From Cordylochernes scorpioides (lineage: Eukaryota > Arthropoda > Arachnida > Pseudoscorpiones > Chernetidae): a stretch of 64,000 nucleotides of DNA. This document shows, in pieces, positions 32,436 to 42,640 of this stretch. The stretch is from the NCBI GenBank assembly GCA_030710605.1, contig CP092886.1:166252573-166316572 (forward strand). Reading direction: 5' to 3'. How positions within the stretch are numbered: position 1 is the stretch's first letter; each line of letters opens with the position of its first letter. Below the pieces are notes generated by a model. The model did not search any database. It worked only from the letters and a program-made list of their open reading frames with translations, and had not been told where the DNA came from. A program made the translations under genes and the position numbers.

Positions 32436-32809
32436 TAACTCCGCCTTTGCCGGTCCCAAGCCCGGATGAAAAAGGAGGAGGGGGAGCAGTAACAAGCTAA
32501 CTAAAAAACCTGGGTTCAGCTGGCCCGGCTGATAGTACCATGCTAGGGTTCCTAATCCAGGGATACAGGATGGTAGCGTTTGTACTCCATGTTAGGAACG
32601 GCTGAACATGGCGTCTGTTCCTCATGTCAGAGGCGGCCATTTATTTTGGAGCTAAATCGGCCTGCCACTGAGTAGTGCTCCCAGTCTTAATGACAAAGGC
32701 AGACGCATTTTACTTCACCCAATCATGATGGTTGTCAAACACCATCAAAAGTCTCAAGCTTTACAAGCTTGATACCTTAATATGATTGAGTAGAGATAAG
32801 GAAGAAGAA

Positions 32810-32815
<6 letters not shown>
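32436..32815. repeat. Dispersed repeat A, copy 2
   Basis: High-identity match to 23515-23895. It ends in AAGAAGAAG and is directly followed by a long TA run (32816-32856). Confidence 0.55.

Positions 32816-32857
<42 letters not shown>
32812..32857. repeat. TA microsatellite
   Basis: More than twenty TA dinucleotides without interruption. TA runs of 8 to 15 units are common elsewhere in the window. Confidence 0.9.
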
Positions 32858-32860
<3 letters not shown>

Positions 32861-33184
32861 CAGAATAGATAAAAGCGAATTTTGTATTCAAAGTAGTATT
32901 CCTCTTATAGACTCCCAAAATTATTACTAATTTTCCTAATGCACCCTGTATATATGAATTTATATTTATATCTATGATATTTATTCCGGCAGATGGAGTA
33001 AACCATAAATAATATTCAGTTGCACGATTGGTATATGCTTTTATAATATATATATATATTGGCATGGAATCTGATCTATTCATTTTAACAAATGTCCTTA
33101 TGATCAATTATTTATTAAGGTATAAAACTGGGGTAAAAATATTATTTCATATATGTATACTCCAATTTTTATGATACCCTGTTT

Positions 33185-33600
33185 ATAACGAACCATGGAA
33201 ATATTAAGGGATTTTTATCAAAAATTGGAGCGTTTGAAGACTCTAGCTGTCATTGTGGCAACGGATTCCAGGACTCGAGACACCTACTGCTGGAATGCCC
33301 ACCTTTCTTCACCGCTAGACAACAGACAATAAATAATGTTGTAGATCTATATCAATTTGTAAATAGCAGAGAGAATTATCATAGATTTAACTATTTTTGT
33401 AGATATATTTATGATTATCTTTCTAACTTGAAAGGTTCAGGTTCCTATTATATATTATTGTTTCTCTTTTTTATTTTTGATAACCTTTTCTTGTATAATA
33501 TGTTTATAACTGTTTCTGTTTTCAAAAAAATATAAATCGACGCAATTATCCCTAGCCGGGATATCGCGTTTTGTGTGCTGAAATAAAATAATAATATATG
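33185..33600 (+). pseudogene. LINE 3' end with C-terminal zinc motif
   Basis: The frame gives HGNIKGFLSKIGAFEDSSCH and CGNGFQDSRHLLLECPPF, a C-C-H-C finger as found after RNase H in jockey/I-type LINEs, then about 45 more codons and a stop. The 3' untranslated region ends with a CCTAGCCGGGATATCGCG hairpin and AAATAAAATAATAAT. A relative lies at 55330-55722. Confidence 0.65.
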
Positions 33601-33689
33601 TATTTTTGTGTGTATTATATTATATAATTAAGTAGGCACATTTTTTCGTAAGGGTTAACAAAAAAAAAGAGAACCAGTATATATATATA

Positions 33690-34240
33690 TATAAAATAAA
33701 AGCATTTAAAGCGCGAATGTTTCTTTTATACATAATACGAGCTTCTACTGTCCTTACTGCGATGAAAATATATTGGGAGGGCTTGGCTCATCAGTGGTGA
33801 ACCCTCCCAGCGGTTTCGCCAATTTAATCCACCAGACCGCTTCTCAGAGCTCTAATACTGTATTGGATCATTCTGCTTTTATATGCTACACTGAAGGATG
33901 GAATCTTAGAAATGGTTTTCAAGTAAACTATGGACATAAGCTTATAGGACAGTAGAATTATATTCAAATTTTCGCATCGAGCAATGCTCTTCAGCAAACT
34001 ATAAGGACAAGGCCAGTTAGGCATAAATTAATACAAAGCAATAACGCGCCATCTATACATATAAAATAAAAGGATTTAAAGCGCGAATGTTTCTTTTATA
34101 CATAATACGAGCTTCTACTGTCCTATATTTTTCATCGCAGTAAGGACAGTAGAAGCTCGTATTATGTATAAAAGAAACATTCGCGCTTTAAATCCTTTTA
34201 TTTTATATGTATAGATGGCGCGTTATTGCTTTATATATAT
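33690..34240. repeat. Family 2b retrozyme-like unit with inverted end
   Basis: One complete unit of about 360 bp starts at 33690 (AAAGCATTTAAAGCGCGAAT). A second partial copy starts near 34065, and the sequence then folds back on itself near 34135. The ends therefore form a 75 bp hairpin around TCCTATATTTTTCATCGCAG. The CGCGCCATCTATAC box is present at both ends. Confidence 0.75.
33783..33842 (-). ncRNA. Non-canonical hammerhead core with GUC triplet, family 2b
   Basis: On the minus strand: AAGCGGU-C-UGGUGGA, UUGGC-GAA-ACCGCUG, UUCACCA-CUGAUGA-GCCAA. Compared with the 3.1 kb copies, stem II changed from CUGGC/GCCAG to UUGGC/GCCAA, a compensatory change. Stem I gained a C-G pair (now five Watson-Crick pairs plus U-G and U-A). 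The cleavage triplet is GUC, the most favoured form. Stem III keeps six pairs. This is the best single piece of support for the proposed fold. Confidence 0.65.
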
Positions 34241-34479
34241 ATATCTCATAACACTTAGATTGATTTCAAATTCCATTATCTCACCACGTACAAACTCGCT
34301 TTTCGAAGTCACCTTTAGATTTTTTTCTATAATGAAAAAAACAATTACACTCACGAGAATGAATCTTTCAACTTTTATTAATCTTTGAAAAGTACAGTTT
34401 TTTTAGAGGATATACAATATCATAATTTCAATTTTATTTTTACAGAAAATCACAAATAGAGAAATAAAGAGAGGTGTTA

Positions 34480-34640
34480 CATTATATAAACACCAATGGA
34501 AAAAAACATAAGGAAGTTGTACCTTTTAGCATATATATCGGGATTCAGACAATAACTTAAGACACGCGAGATAACCAAAACGGATAACCGGCGACATAAA
34601 TACTTTCCACTTGCTTAAGTTTTATCTATGAGGGTATATA
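34480..34640 (+). mobile_element. MITE copy, internally shortened
   Basis: Starts CCAATGGAAAAAAACATAAG, has TTTAGCATATATATCGGGAT and ACACGCGAGATAACCAA, and ends TTTTATCTATGAGGGTA. Parts of the centre are missing. Confidence 0.5.
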
Positions 34641-35350
34641 TTATACATATACATAATATATATATGTATTTATAGGATACAAATGAGAAGACTGCATTTA
34701 TGAAAGGGTAACACTATGCAACACACTGTTGAATAAGTCTTTATTCAGATATTCATCTTAGTGACTATATTTTTATCATTTCCTCCATCTTAATTTTCCT
34801 GCAATAGTTTATGAAGAAGTCTATAATATGATTCTTATATTTTTAGGACGTTTTTTATTATTCTTCATGTTGGTTTTAGGAGGAAATTGTCTGAAAATGT
34901 AGAAAAATATGTCTGAGGAATATAGTTTGGTAGTTTAACAGGGAGGCGGTATGCCATATGGTTTAAATGTATAATCAAATGCTTATTTTTACATTAAAAA
35001 AAGCCTAAATATCTATATTTCTCAATTATACTTTGTTTAAAAAGGGGGTGTAAAGGCATTTCCTAAAATAAAAAGGCATAAAGAGTGTAAAGAAGTTTTC
35101 AAAAAGAGATCTAAGGGTTATATTTTAGAATAACAAAAATATGTAGTTTTGTAGAATGTGACTACTTGATTTGAAGATATGAAGGTTTTAATATTACAAA
35201 GCCTGTGTTTTCTAGCATTTTTTCCGGTAGCAGTTCTTGAGTCAGGGAACAAATCTGTTTATTCTGTTCAGTTATTGGCTAGTTGTTTTTCTTGTCAATA
35301 TTTTCATCTCTTTGTGTAATAACAATAATTTAGATTCATTCAACCTTTCT
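34641..35350. other. AT-rich intergenic DNA
   Basis: No gene or repeat match recognised. Confidence 0.3.
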
Positions 35351-35359
35351 TCTTTATGA

Positions 35360-35640
35360 AAAAAAAGCATCTCCTTTTCGTGCAACTGAAAGTTGCTGAT
35401 GGATTGCGCGATCTAACGGAATAAATATCAACTATTCTCGTTGATTTTTAATTATTCCAGAATTGGCCAAATACCCATTCTTGTTTAATCAAGAAAAGCT
35501 AACCACGGACGCGTTTTGGGCTGTTGGCCCTCGTCAGCGTGGTGCAAGTTGTACCTCAACAACCAAAAAACTGGTCATTCAGGCATCCTGAAAAATCATG
35601 AAACGAGTAACTTTCTTCTTTATCTAGGAAACAACATTTA
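35360..35640 (-). repeat. Family 1b ribozyme unit, single copy
   Basis: It has GCATCTCCTTTTCGTGCAAC at one end, the GCGCGATCT box at 35406, and the TCTTGTTTAATCAAGA hairpin. The ribozyme and the GGTCATTCAGGCATCCTGAA segment follow. The order is that of the family 1 units at 60 kb, but the sequence has diverged. Confidence 0.65.
35502..35543 (-). ncRNA. Type I hammerhead with one core base changed
   Basis: Stem I ACCACG/CGUGGU (6 bp), CUGACGA, stem II GGGC-CAACA-GCCC, stem III ACGCGU and a GUC triplet are all present. The G of GAAA (G12) is now A, which should inactivate it. The stems carry compensatory changes compared with the 60 kb units (A-U for U-A in stem I, G-C for C-G in stem II). Confidence 0.8.
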
Positions 35641-36259
35641 TAAGGCCTCTGATACCAAGATGTACCTTCATACGAAATGTCCCATTATGAATTTTGTCAA
35701 TGAATTGCAACAATTTTAATAGACTCCTAATACGCGTGTTTGTCGCCAAATTTTAACTAGGTGACATATAATTCGAGGAGAGAGGGTCAACTTATGCATC
35801 GAAATTATCAACCTCGTAATTAACATTACTGTCCCAATTGATTTCAGATGAATCAGTCCTCAAACTGGTGTGCATCCTCAATTCCCTGCACAACTCCAAG
35901 GTGATCAATCCATAGTCATATTCTGGTGGTAAGACATAGCCATGGTCCAGTTAGTCAATTCAACTGAAGATTCTCGTAAAAAAATAATACAGTAGTTTAC
36001 CAATGCCTTCCGCATTGCGTTGACTTAAGAGTCTGCCTCAATATAAATACAAACAATATAGGAAGGTCATCACATTATGACATGTATTATATTGTATCTC
36101 CTGAATAACCGCTAGTAAGTATTTGATTTATTTTAGATGGCTATTGGAGGAATATTTACAACATTTGTAAGGCAGCTTGGGAAATTAGTGCTTTTTAATG
36201 TTTTTTCTTACATTACTATAAACCTATAAACATTCGAATTTATATTTATATATAATTAA

Positions 36260-36520
36260 GAAAAAGGCATCTCCTTATCGTGCAAATAAAAGTTTTGCTG
36301 ATGAATTGCGCCATCTATCGGAATATATATCAACTATTCGTTGATTTTTAATTATTACAGAATTAACCAAATACCCATTATTGATTAATAAAGAAAAGCT
36401 AAACAGGTACGCGTTTTGGTCTGTTGCCCTCTTTAGAGTGTGTGTGCGTTGTGCAAGCTTAACCGTAACGACCAAAAAAAACCTGGTCATTCAGGCATCC
36501 TAAAAAACATGAAAAGAGTA
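36260..36520 (-). repeat. Family 1b unit, decayed
   Basis: It keeps GGCATCTCCTTATCGTGCAA, TGCGCCATCTATCGG and the TTGATTAATAAAGAAAAGCT stretch. The ribozyme part (36410-36450) keeps only GTACGCGTTTTGG and scattered bases of the core. Confidence 0.55.
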
Positions 36521-36599
36521 GTTACGGCCAGATGTGCGTGAGATTTATATAATTATTTGCATTTTATAGCCATATATTCTGAAACAATATAATAGCAGA

Positions 36600-36900
36600 A
36601 AAGGTCCCGTGTAGTATATAAAATATGGCCGAAATTATTATTCTCCTCCATTCTGGCTCAGTCAGTGTTTCATTGGAAATTGAAGCAAGGAGAGTGTCCC
36701 ATTTATTTGAGAGGAGAGTTTACATAATTTTATTTCATGGAGGCGATGTGTTTGTTTATGGCGCCGAATGAAGAGGGTTTGAATCGTCAATTCCATTCTC
36801 TCAAACATTTATTCGACACATTGATCAGCACCAACTCACATCCACTTTAGACTTCACATTACTCTCTATAGTCACTCGCGTACAACTTTCTTTTATAAGT
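36600..36900. other. Non-repetitive island
   Basis: More balanced composition, no match in the window and no long frame. It includes TTCATGGAGGCGATGTGTTT and TTTATGGCGCCGAATG. Could be regulatory or part of a gene's untranslated region. Confidence 0.3.
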
Positions 36901-37035
36901 TTATTCTTTATTTATTTTATGGAGCTTTTGTCATTGGAATTTATCTCTCAATATGATATAGTATAGGGGAGAACTATCCATTTAGCATACATTTGTTTAT
37001 AAAGTAATATTCGCACGTTTTGAACAATGGATATA

Positions 37036-37296
37036 CACCCATACCTCGCTTTGCGTCGTTTCGTTTTGCGTTTTTTTCGAAGTTGCGTCGCTGCTTATTT
37101 TTTAATGATTTTCACTGTGCGTCATTAGATTTTCGAAGTTGCGTTGTTTTGGATTCGAGTCTTTAATTATTTATTTTTTTTGAATTTTTTTCCTGAAATA
37201 TGGCAACACCTTTGTTTTTGATTGCGCCTTTACATATTTTCACTTTGCGTCGTGTTTTTTCGGAACGTAACCCCGACGCAAAGCGAGGTATGGGTG
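37036..37296. mobile_element. Pogo-type MITE, 261 bp
   Basis: Terminal inverted repeats CACCCATACCTCGCTTTGCG at the left and its complement at the right, each flanked by TA (37034-37035 and 37297-37298), the pogo/Tigger target. The inside repeats GCGTCG/GTTGCGT words and has no ORF. Confidence 0.8.
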
Positions 37297-37364
37297 TAGT
37301 TGAATAAAGACAATGACAATTAACATAATTTCATCTTGTCAACACATGTAAAAGTTATATTATG

Positions 37365-37506
37365 ATACATTAGTGCGCCATCTGTTATGAATATTCGAAA
37401 TTATTATAGACGCGTATGATTCCTTTGAAAATTAATAAGTGAAGTAGAAATTGTTTAATTTACAGAAGAATCATACGCGTCTATAATAGTTTCGAATATA
37501 CATGTA
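37365..37506. repeat. Family 2 fragment, inverted
   Basis: It carries TAGTGCGCCATCTGTTATGA and ATTATAGACGCGTATGATTC, and the latter is repeated in reverse at 37466-37490. A short inverted pair of family 2c unit ends without the ribozyme core. Confidence 0.6.
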
Positions 37507-37563
37507 AAAGTGCACAGTCTTCACTATTATTGTAAAATAATAATTAGATATACATATACAACT

Positions 37564-37990
37564 ATAGATGGAAAATATGCCGGGAGGAAATTGATCCATA
37601 GAAGCATAGGGCGCCTCTCCCGTCAAAATAAACGTCAAAATATGACGCCATCTATTGACCGTCACCGCAACTAGCGGCCTCGGGTCGGTGACAAAGCCAC
37701 AACACCAGCTTTGGCAAACTGAGAAACGTCCACCTAGAGACCATGGTTTCGGGCTAATGGCCCTCGTCAGTCTAGGGCGGACTTTATTCCATGAGATCCA
37801 CACAGGATCTAATGGAATCTTCACAATCTACCAAAGAGGTGTTTTGCTGGCAAGGTGGCTGGGCAAAATCTATAGCTAGAATATAGATGGAAAAATTGCC
37901 GGGAGGAAATTGATCCATAGAAGCATAGGGCGCCTCTCCCGTCAAAATAAACGTCAAAAGGGCGAGGCTCCCTATGCTTCTATATACAAC
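37564..37990 (-). repeat. Family 3 retrozyme-like unit, 319 bp, with partial second copy
   Basis: ATAGATGGAAAATATGCCGG at 37564 is repeated at 37883, so one complete unit of 319 bp is followed by about 80 bases of the next. An inverted tail GGCGAGGCTCCCTATGCTTC closes it. It contains the ACGCCATCT box at 37645 and a complete hammerhead. Other fragments: 24426-24600 and 53978-54118. Confidence 0.75.
37733..37776 (-). ncRNA. Type I hammerhead ribozyme, intact, GUC triplet
   Basis: Stem I CCUAGA/UCUAGG (6 bp), CUGACGA, stem II GGGC-CAUUA-GCCC, GAAA, then ACC-AU-GGU as a very short palindromic stem III, and the GUC triplet. Every conserved core base is present. Stems I and III differ completely from the 60 kb ribozymes and still pair perfectly, which is strong covariation support. 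Cleavage is expected after 37739 (minus strand). Confidence 0.9.
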
Positions 37991-38004
37991 TATGTATATT
38001 GAAT

Positions 38005-38072
38005 ATGTACATGGAGCCTATGCCATCGCTGCAGTGTTTGGTGGAGAATCGACAGCGGGTCTCCAGCATAGT
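38005..38072 (+). repeat. Small copy of the coding-like repeat
   Basis: GTTTGGTGGAGAATCGACAG and CGGGTCTCCAGC match the first half of the insert at 12967-13025 with a few changes. Confidence 0.45.
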
Positions 38073-38554
38073 TAAATAAAGAGACATAAGGAATATGTAA
38101 AGTGAGAATTTACACATTAAAAGAGGGATATTTACCTAGATTATATATTACCTGTGTTTCCTATAAAATATTATTTATATATTGTACATATAATATCAGC
38201 CCGTTGAAGAGCAGTATATTTGCTCGAAATTTGCAAATTTAAATTAAAATAAACTTTTTACCTGATTTTAATTTTTTTCCTTTTTCAAAAAAAAAAATTA
38301 CCTGTGTGTTTGTATTTCCCGCAATATTTTAGTTCTTTAAGGAGACCTTACACGTGCTATTTATATAATGTATAATAACTAAAATTTCTTTACAACTGAA
38401 TAAAAAGAATTAACGTAAATATGAATAGAGTCAAATATTTTTATTATATATGCGTCGTCAATATTGCTGAAAATAAAAACAATTTAAAATATATACAACT
38501 TTTTATATAGAATTGAATACTATTTATACAGATCTTATGTTGCACAATGAAAAT

Positions 38555-39000
38555 ATTTTAAAATAAAAGGGCATGGCTCATCAGTGTTGAACCTTCCCAG
38601 TAGTTACAACAGCTCAATCTCCTGGCCGCTCTACTGTCTTATTAGATTTAATTTCCTTATATAGTCAACACCTTTTTTTATGGAATACAGGAAAAGCGTG
38701 TTTAAGAAATTTTGGAGATTCTAGCAGAGCTTCTAGGACTTTAATTAATTCAGGTATATATTTTAACAGTTATAGAATCTTATGTCTATATGGGTTTTTC
38801 TCACACACCTTTTCTCTGTATTCAACAATGAATATAAGATCACATATACCAGTCTAAAGCAATAGCAGAGCGGTATAGAGATTAAACTGGCGAAACCGCT
38901 GGGAGGGTTCATCACTAGTTAAACATACGCTCCCGTTTCGAAAATTTATTATTGCAGTAAAATGTCTGTATAAATAATTATAATTATAGAAAAAGGTTAA
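38555..39000. repeat. Family 2 relic in inverted arrangement
   Basis: The left part (38575-38640) has GGCTCATCAGTGTTGAACCT. The right part (38870-38930) has AGCGGTATAGAGATTAAACT and GGCGAAACCGCTGGGAGGG on the plus strand. CUGAUGA has become CUAGUUA in the right copy. Both cores are decayed. Confidence 0.55.
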
Positions 39001-39009
39001 CCAATTTTC

Positions 39010-39135
39010 GTTTAATAAATTTTAAGCAAAGTGTTGAAAAATTGCCTCTGTCTCCTTCAAAAGAAAAAAAGGTTGCCTGCGACATCAAATACGACTTCCC
39101 ACTTCCTTAAATTTTGTCCACGAGTGCATATGTTT
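39010..39135 (+). mobile_element. MITE fragment (ACTCATGGACAA family)
   Basis: GAAAAATTGCCTCTGTCTCC and CTTCCTTAAATTTTGTCCAC match the 3' half of the family. The 5' half is missing. Confidence 0.5.
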
Positions 39136-39234
39136 AAAAGGATAGTGATAAATTTTCAAATCCCATATTTGTATTCCGATATGGCATGTGTGTATATATT
39201 TACTATAAAAATAAAAAATTAAATTATTTCTTAA

Positions 39235-39432
39235 GATGGAAATTTGAAACCGTCTCCTGATCGTGAAACTAAAAATTGCTGATGGTTTGAGCCATCTATC
39301 GGTATAACTATCAATTAATCGCTCATTTTTTTATTATTTAAGAATATTGGTCAAATATCTTTTTTCTTGATTAATCACGATAAGCCTACCACACGCGCGG
39401 CTTTCGGGCTGTTGGCTTTCGTCAGTATAATT
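39235..39432 (-). repeat. Family 1b unit, decayed
   Basis: CGTCTCCTGATCGTGAAACT, GAGCCATCTATCGG, a TTCTTGATTAATCACGA hairpin and CGGGCTGTTGGCTTTCGTCA are all in the family 1 order. The ribozyme core at 39389-39425 keeps CUGACGA and a stem II, but its GAAA/stem III side is damaged. Confidence 0.55.
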
Positions 39433-39734
39433 TGTAGCATTTAAAATTCAGTGATCATTTCATATTATATTATGTTATATTATATATATTCTTATATCAA
39501 TTTTATATATCGTTAAAATATATGCAGCCAAGAGTTGATATTTATTCCTACAGATGGCGTAGGTCATCACCAACGTTTAGTTTTTGCGATTTGTAGATAC
39601 CTTTCAAACTAATGTTTAACAATTCCATTTAATTCTATTCGTGCATGGATCTGCACTTGTTGACATATTTCCTGTACAAAAGTGTATAAATTAATAATTT
39701 AAAAATTTCATTTAATCAATATTCTTCAAGAGGC

Positions 39735-39950
39735 ATGCACTCATGAACAAAACTTAGAGAAGTGAAAAGTATTTTAATGTCGCCGTTCATCAGTTTTTTT
39801 TTTAATACAGAGACAATTTTGTTCATATATGGTTTTCTCGTGTCTTCAATAAAGGTCCTTGTGTATCAAATATTTTACAGAGTTATTGTCTGAATCCCGA
39901 TATACATTCTAAAGTTACAACTTCCTTAAGTTTTGTAAACGAGTGTAAGT
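39735..39950 (-). mobile_element. MITE copy, reverse orientation
   Basis: GCACTCATGAACAAAACTTA at one end and CCTTAAGTTTTGTAAACGAG at the other, with the internal TATTGTCTGAATCCCGATAT in reverse. It is a complete copy of the family. Confidence 0.65.
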
Positions 39951-41030
39951 CTCCAAAAATAAGGCCAAAGGAAATCGTCTGTAGAAAACATTATATTAAT
40001 ATTTATTTTTAATTACAACACTGATAATTCTAAATAATTAGAAGCTCCCTATGAATAGATACAACAGTGCATACAACTTGCTTTTTTTTTGCCGACAGAA
40101 AATACCATTGAATATAAATGTTCAAAAAGAGGTATATTCAGCGCAAAGAAATTCTATAATTAGTAATTCGCCTTAACTTCTATGAAATATTCCAATCTCT
40201 CTCTCTCTTAAAAAGATTTGACCGACGACTACTGTGCTTATCACGTAGTCTTCCACTTGACTATTCTTCCTTTGATCTCCTTTAATGTTCTAATTAACTT
40301 GATCCTCAGTGCGCCGCCAGTACTTTGTTTCCAATTATTTGTCTTTTGTTCCTCTCTGTATTTCTTTCCGACGTTATGTGTATATTTTTTTATATACCAT
40401 TGAAGATACCGCTCTCTTTAAAAGTACGTTAGAACAATATACTTGTGTATCACTCCATTGCATAACATAAAGGTGGCTACAAAATGAATTTGCCACAACA
40501 CCATCTTTGAAAAATTCAGAAATATGCCAAATTATATAAATCTGTTTTGTGTTATCGACCTCATCAGTACTGTGTCGACTCCGATTTCTTAACATACTAA
40601 GAGAAAAGTTATTTAAAAAGTCTAATTAGCTAAACATAATGGTTTACAAGTTGGTATCTGTCTATATTTACCAAATCAAATGTTATTACACATTCATTCG
40701 AGCACCATCTTTGCGTTCGACATTTGGATGATAAATAATTTGGTCTTATTACCTTGTGTTTATAATCTATAATCCAAATTGTGCCTTATCGATTTATGAG
40801 ATTTTGAAGGGAGATCTGTCCCTTTCTGCAATACCATCCTCCCGCAATTTGGCATCTTAAAAGTATATATTTAAGGTCTATAAGCACTATATAAATTCTC
40901 CTTTCATCGCCTTAATGCGACTTTATGTTTATCTGAAGATCAACATGGATGAAAACTTCTGTTCTAATTTGATCGCTTCTTGGTCATTTGGCTAAATTCA
41001 AAGTGTATATATACTAATTTGAAATAAATA
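39951..41030. other. Intergenic DNA without a recognised feature
   Basis: Open frames here show no motif. A CTCTCTCTCTC run is near 40198. Confidence 0.3.
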
Positions 41031-41034
41031 AACG

Positions 41035-41240
41035 ATGAGATGTGCGATGTATTCATTCCTCGTATATTGGAACTTATCGAGGTCCGCACCGCATATTTGT
41101 ACATCTTGTTTGATTAGTATAAATCTCTTCTCTCATTGGAAGTCCGTGACTTCGCTGATGAAATTTCTCCATTTCGTCCCATTTTCGGTTTTTGTTTCTT
41201 TCAGGATCAGCCTAATTATTTGGTCATTCCATCTTTTTCT
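41035..41240 (-). pseudogene. Possible LINE C-terminal scrap
   Basis: On the minus strand it reads RRPRKRWNDQI, then KWRNFISEVTDFQ with a stop soon after. The RPRKRWND block resembles the C-terminus of several non-LTR elements (RTE-like). It is too short to be sure. Confidence 0.35.
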
Positions 41241-41534
41241 AGGTCTTCTTCTCTCTCTCTTTTCTTCTTAAAACTATTTAATGATGTTTTTCTGGGTATA
41301 TCTTCTTAAAATCTTTGTTCATCTCTTTTTTTTATATGAAATATTCAAAAGATATTCAAATGTGCATCCTATAGTAATTCACGTTATCCGCGAAAGCTTT
41401 ATTTATAAAAGAACTTTGGCATATATATATAGCAAAATATTTTGAAATCTATTAAAAAATAAGCGTTTTTGAGGCGGAGAAAACGTTAATTTCTATAGTG
41501 TAATAATTATAGACGATATAAATATATATACCTT

Positions 41535-41738
41535 CATAAAATTACTTAAGTTGTACCTTTTAGCATGTATATCGGGATTGAGACGTTAACTCTGAAAGAT
41601 ATCTGATACACAGTGACCTTTAATGAGGGCACACGAGATAACCAAGTGTAAACTCTGTCTGCTTAAAAAAAAAAACAGATGACCGGCGACATTAAAAAAT
41701 ATTTCACTTTCTTAAGGTTTTTCTCCATGAGTGTACAT
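41535..41738 (+). mobile_element. MITE copy
   Basis: TTAAGTTGTACCTTTTAGCA, GGCACACGAGATAACCAAGT and TTTTTCTCCATGAGTGTAC are present in the family order. The left end is slightly truncated. Confidence 0.6.
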
Positions 41739-41775
41739 GATTATAGATGATTTTTGCAATTTCCTTCACCATTAT

Positions 41776-41973
41776 TGCAGCATCTTGGTACACTTTTATT
41801 TTTTAGCAAATCTTTATTCTCTTAGTAAAGTCTGATACAGCTTTTTTTGTAGTTTTGCGAAACGCCAAAAAGTGACAACAACAAATCAATGATGATGATA
41901 ACCTGCGTCTTGCAGATTAACATTTTCATAGAAACATATATATATATACATATTTATTGCTAGCTATATATCA
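41776..41973 (-). repeat. 3' LTR
   Basis: Starts TGCAGCATCTTGG and ends TATATATCA. The inner flank (41974-41990) reads GAAGAGAGAAGATGG on the minus strand, a polypurine tract for plus-strand priming. Confidence 0.92.
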
Positions 41974-42640
41974 CCATCTTCTCTCTTCAAATCTCACAGG
42001 AGGTCTCCTCGCTCGAGGTGGGTTCCGCCTTAGGACAGGACCCTCCTCTTTCAAGGCCTCGGGGTCCAGCGAGCGAAGAGGCTCCAATGACCTTCCATCG
42101 TCTGTATCACTCTGAACCTCTGAATCTTGATCCGACCGCAGGCTAGTTAGTCCTGGCGACATCGACTCCATATAACCTCTGTCTCGTACAACCTCCGAGA
42201 TTATGGCACTGGGACCTGCTCCTCTTGAGTGCTCGGGTTGACGCTCTCCATCTCCACTCTCATCTTCCTCACCATTCCTCCACCTTTTTCTAATTTGATC
42301 CCTGTGATAGGCCTTTACCTGTCCGTGGATCAAAATGGTGTAGACTCTAGTTCCCTTCTTGCCCACAATTTTTCCTGGGATCCATTTATCACCACCTCTA
42401 AAGTTTTTACACCACACCAAATCATCTATCTGGAATTCTTCCAAATGGGTTCGCCGATCATACCTCATTTGCCTGGCTTGCTGGTCCCTAACTCTAGATG
42501 CCAAGCTGGGATGTATCAACGACACTCTGGTTCGAAGCGCACGCCCAATAAAGAGCTCTGATGGAGTCTTTCCCGTTGTCACATGCGGGGTGCTTCGATA
42601 TGCCAGAAGAACATTTGACAAGGTGTCTTGAATGGTGTGT
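41971..42640 (-). pseudogene. Integrase C-terminal part of the LTR element, frame-shifted
   Basis: The 216-codon frame continues the integrase: NVLLAYRSTPHVTTGKTPSE, then DDLVWCKNFRGGDKWIPGKI (the GPY/F-like module), then an acidic, proline- and arginine-rich tail. It belongs to the same polyprotein as the 943-codon frame upstream. A one-base indel near 42640-42660 separates them. Confidence 0.88.

Noticed and set aside
35516..35719. 67-codon frame with MGCWPSSAWCK
   Set aside because: Runs across the ribozyme and repeat body; no evidence of coding.
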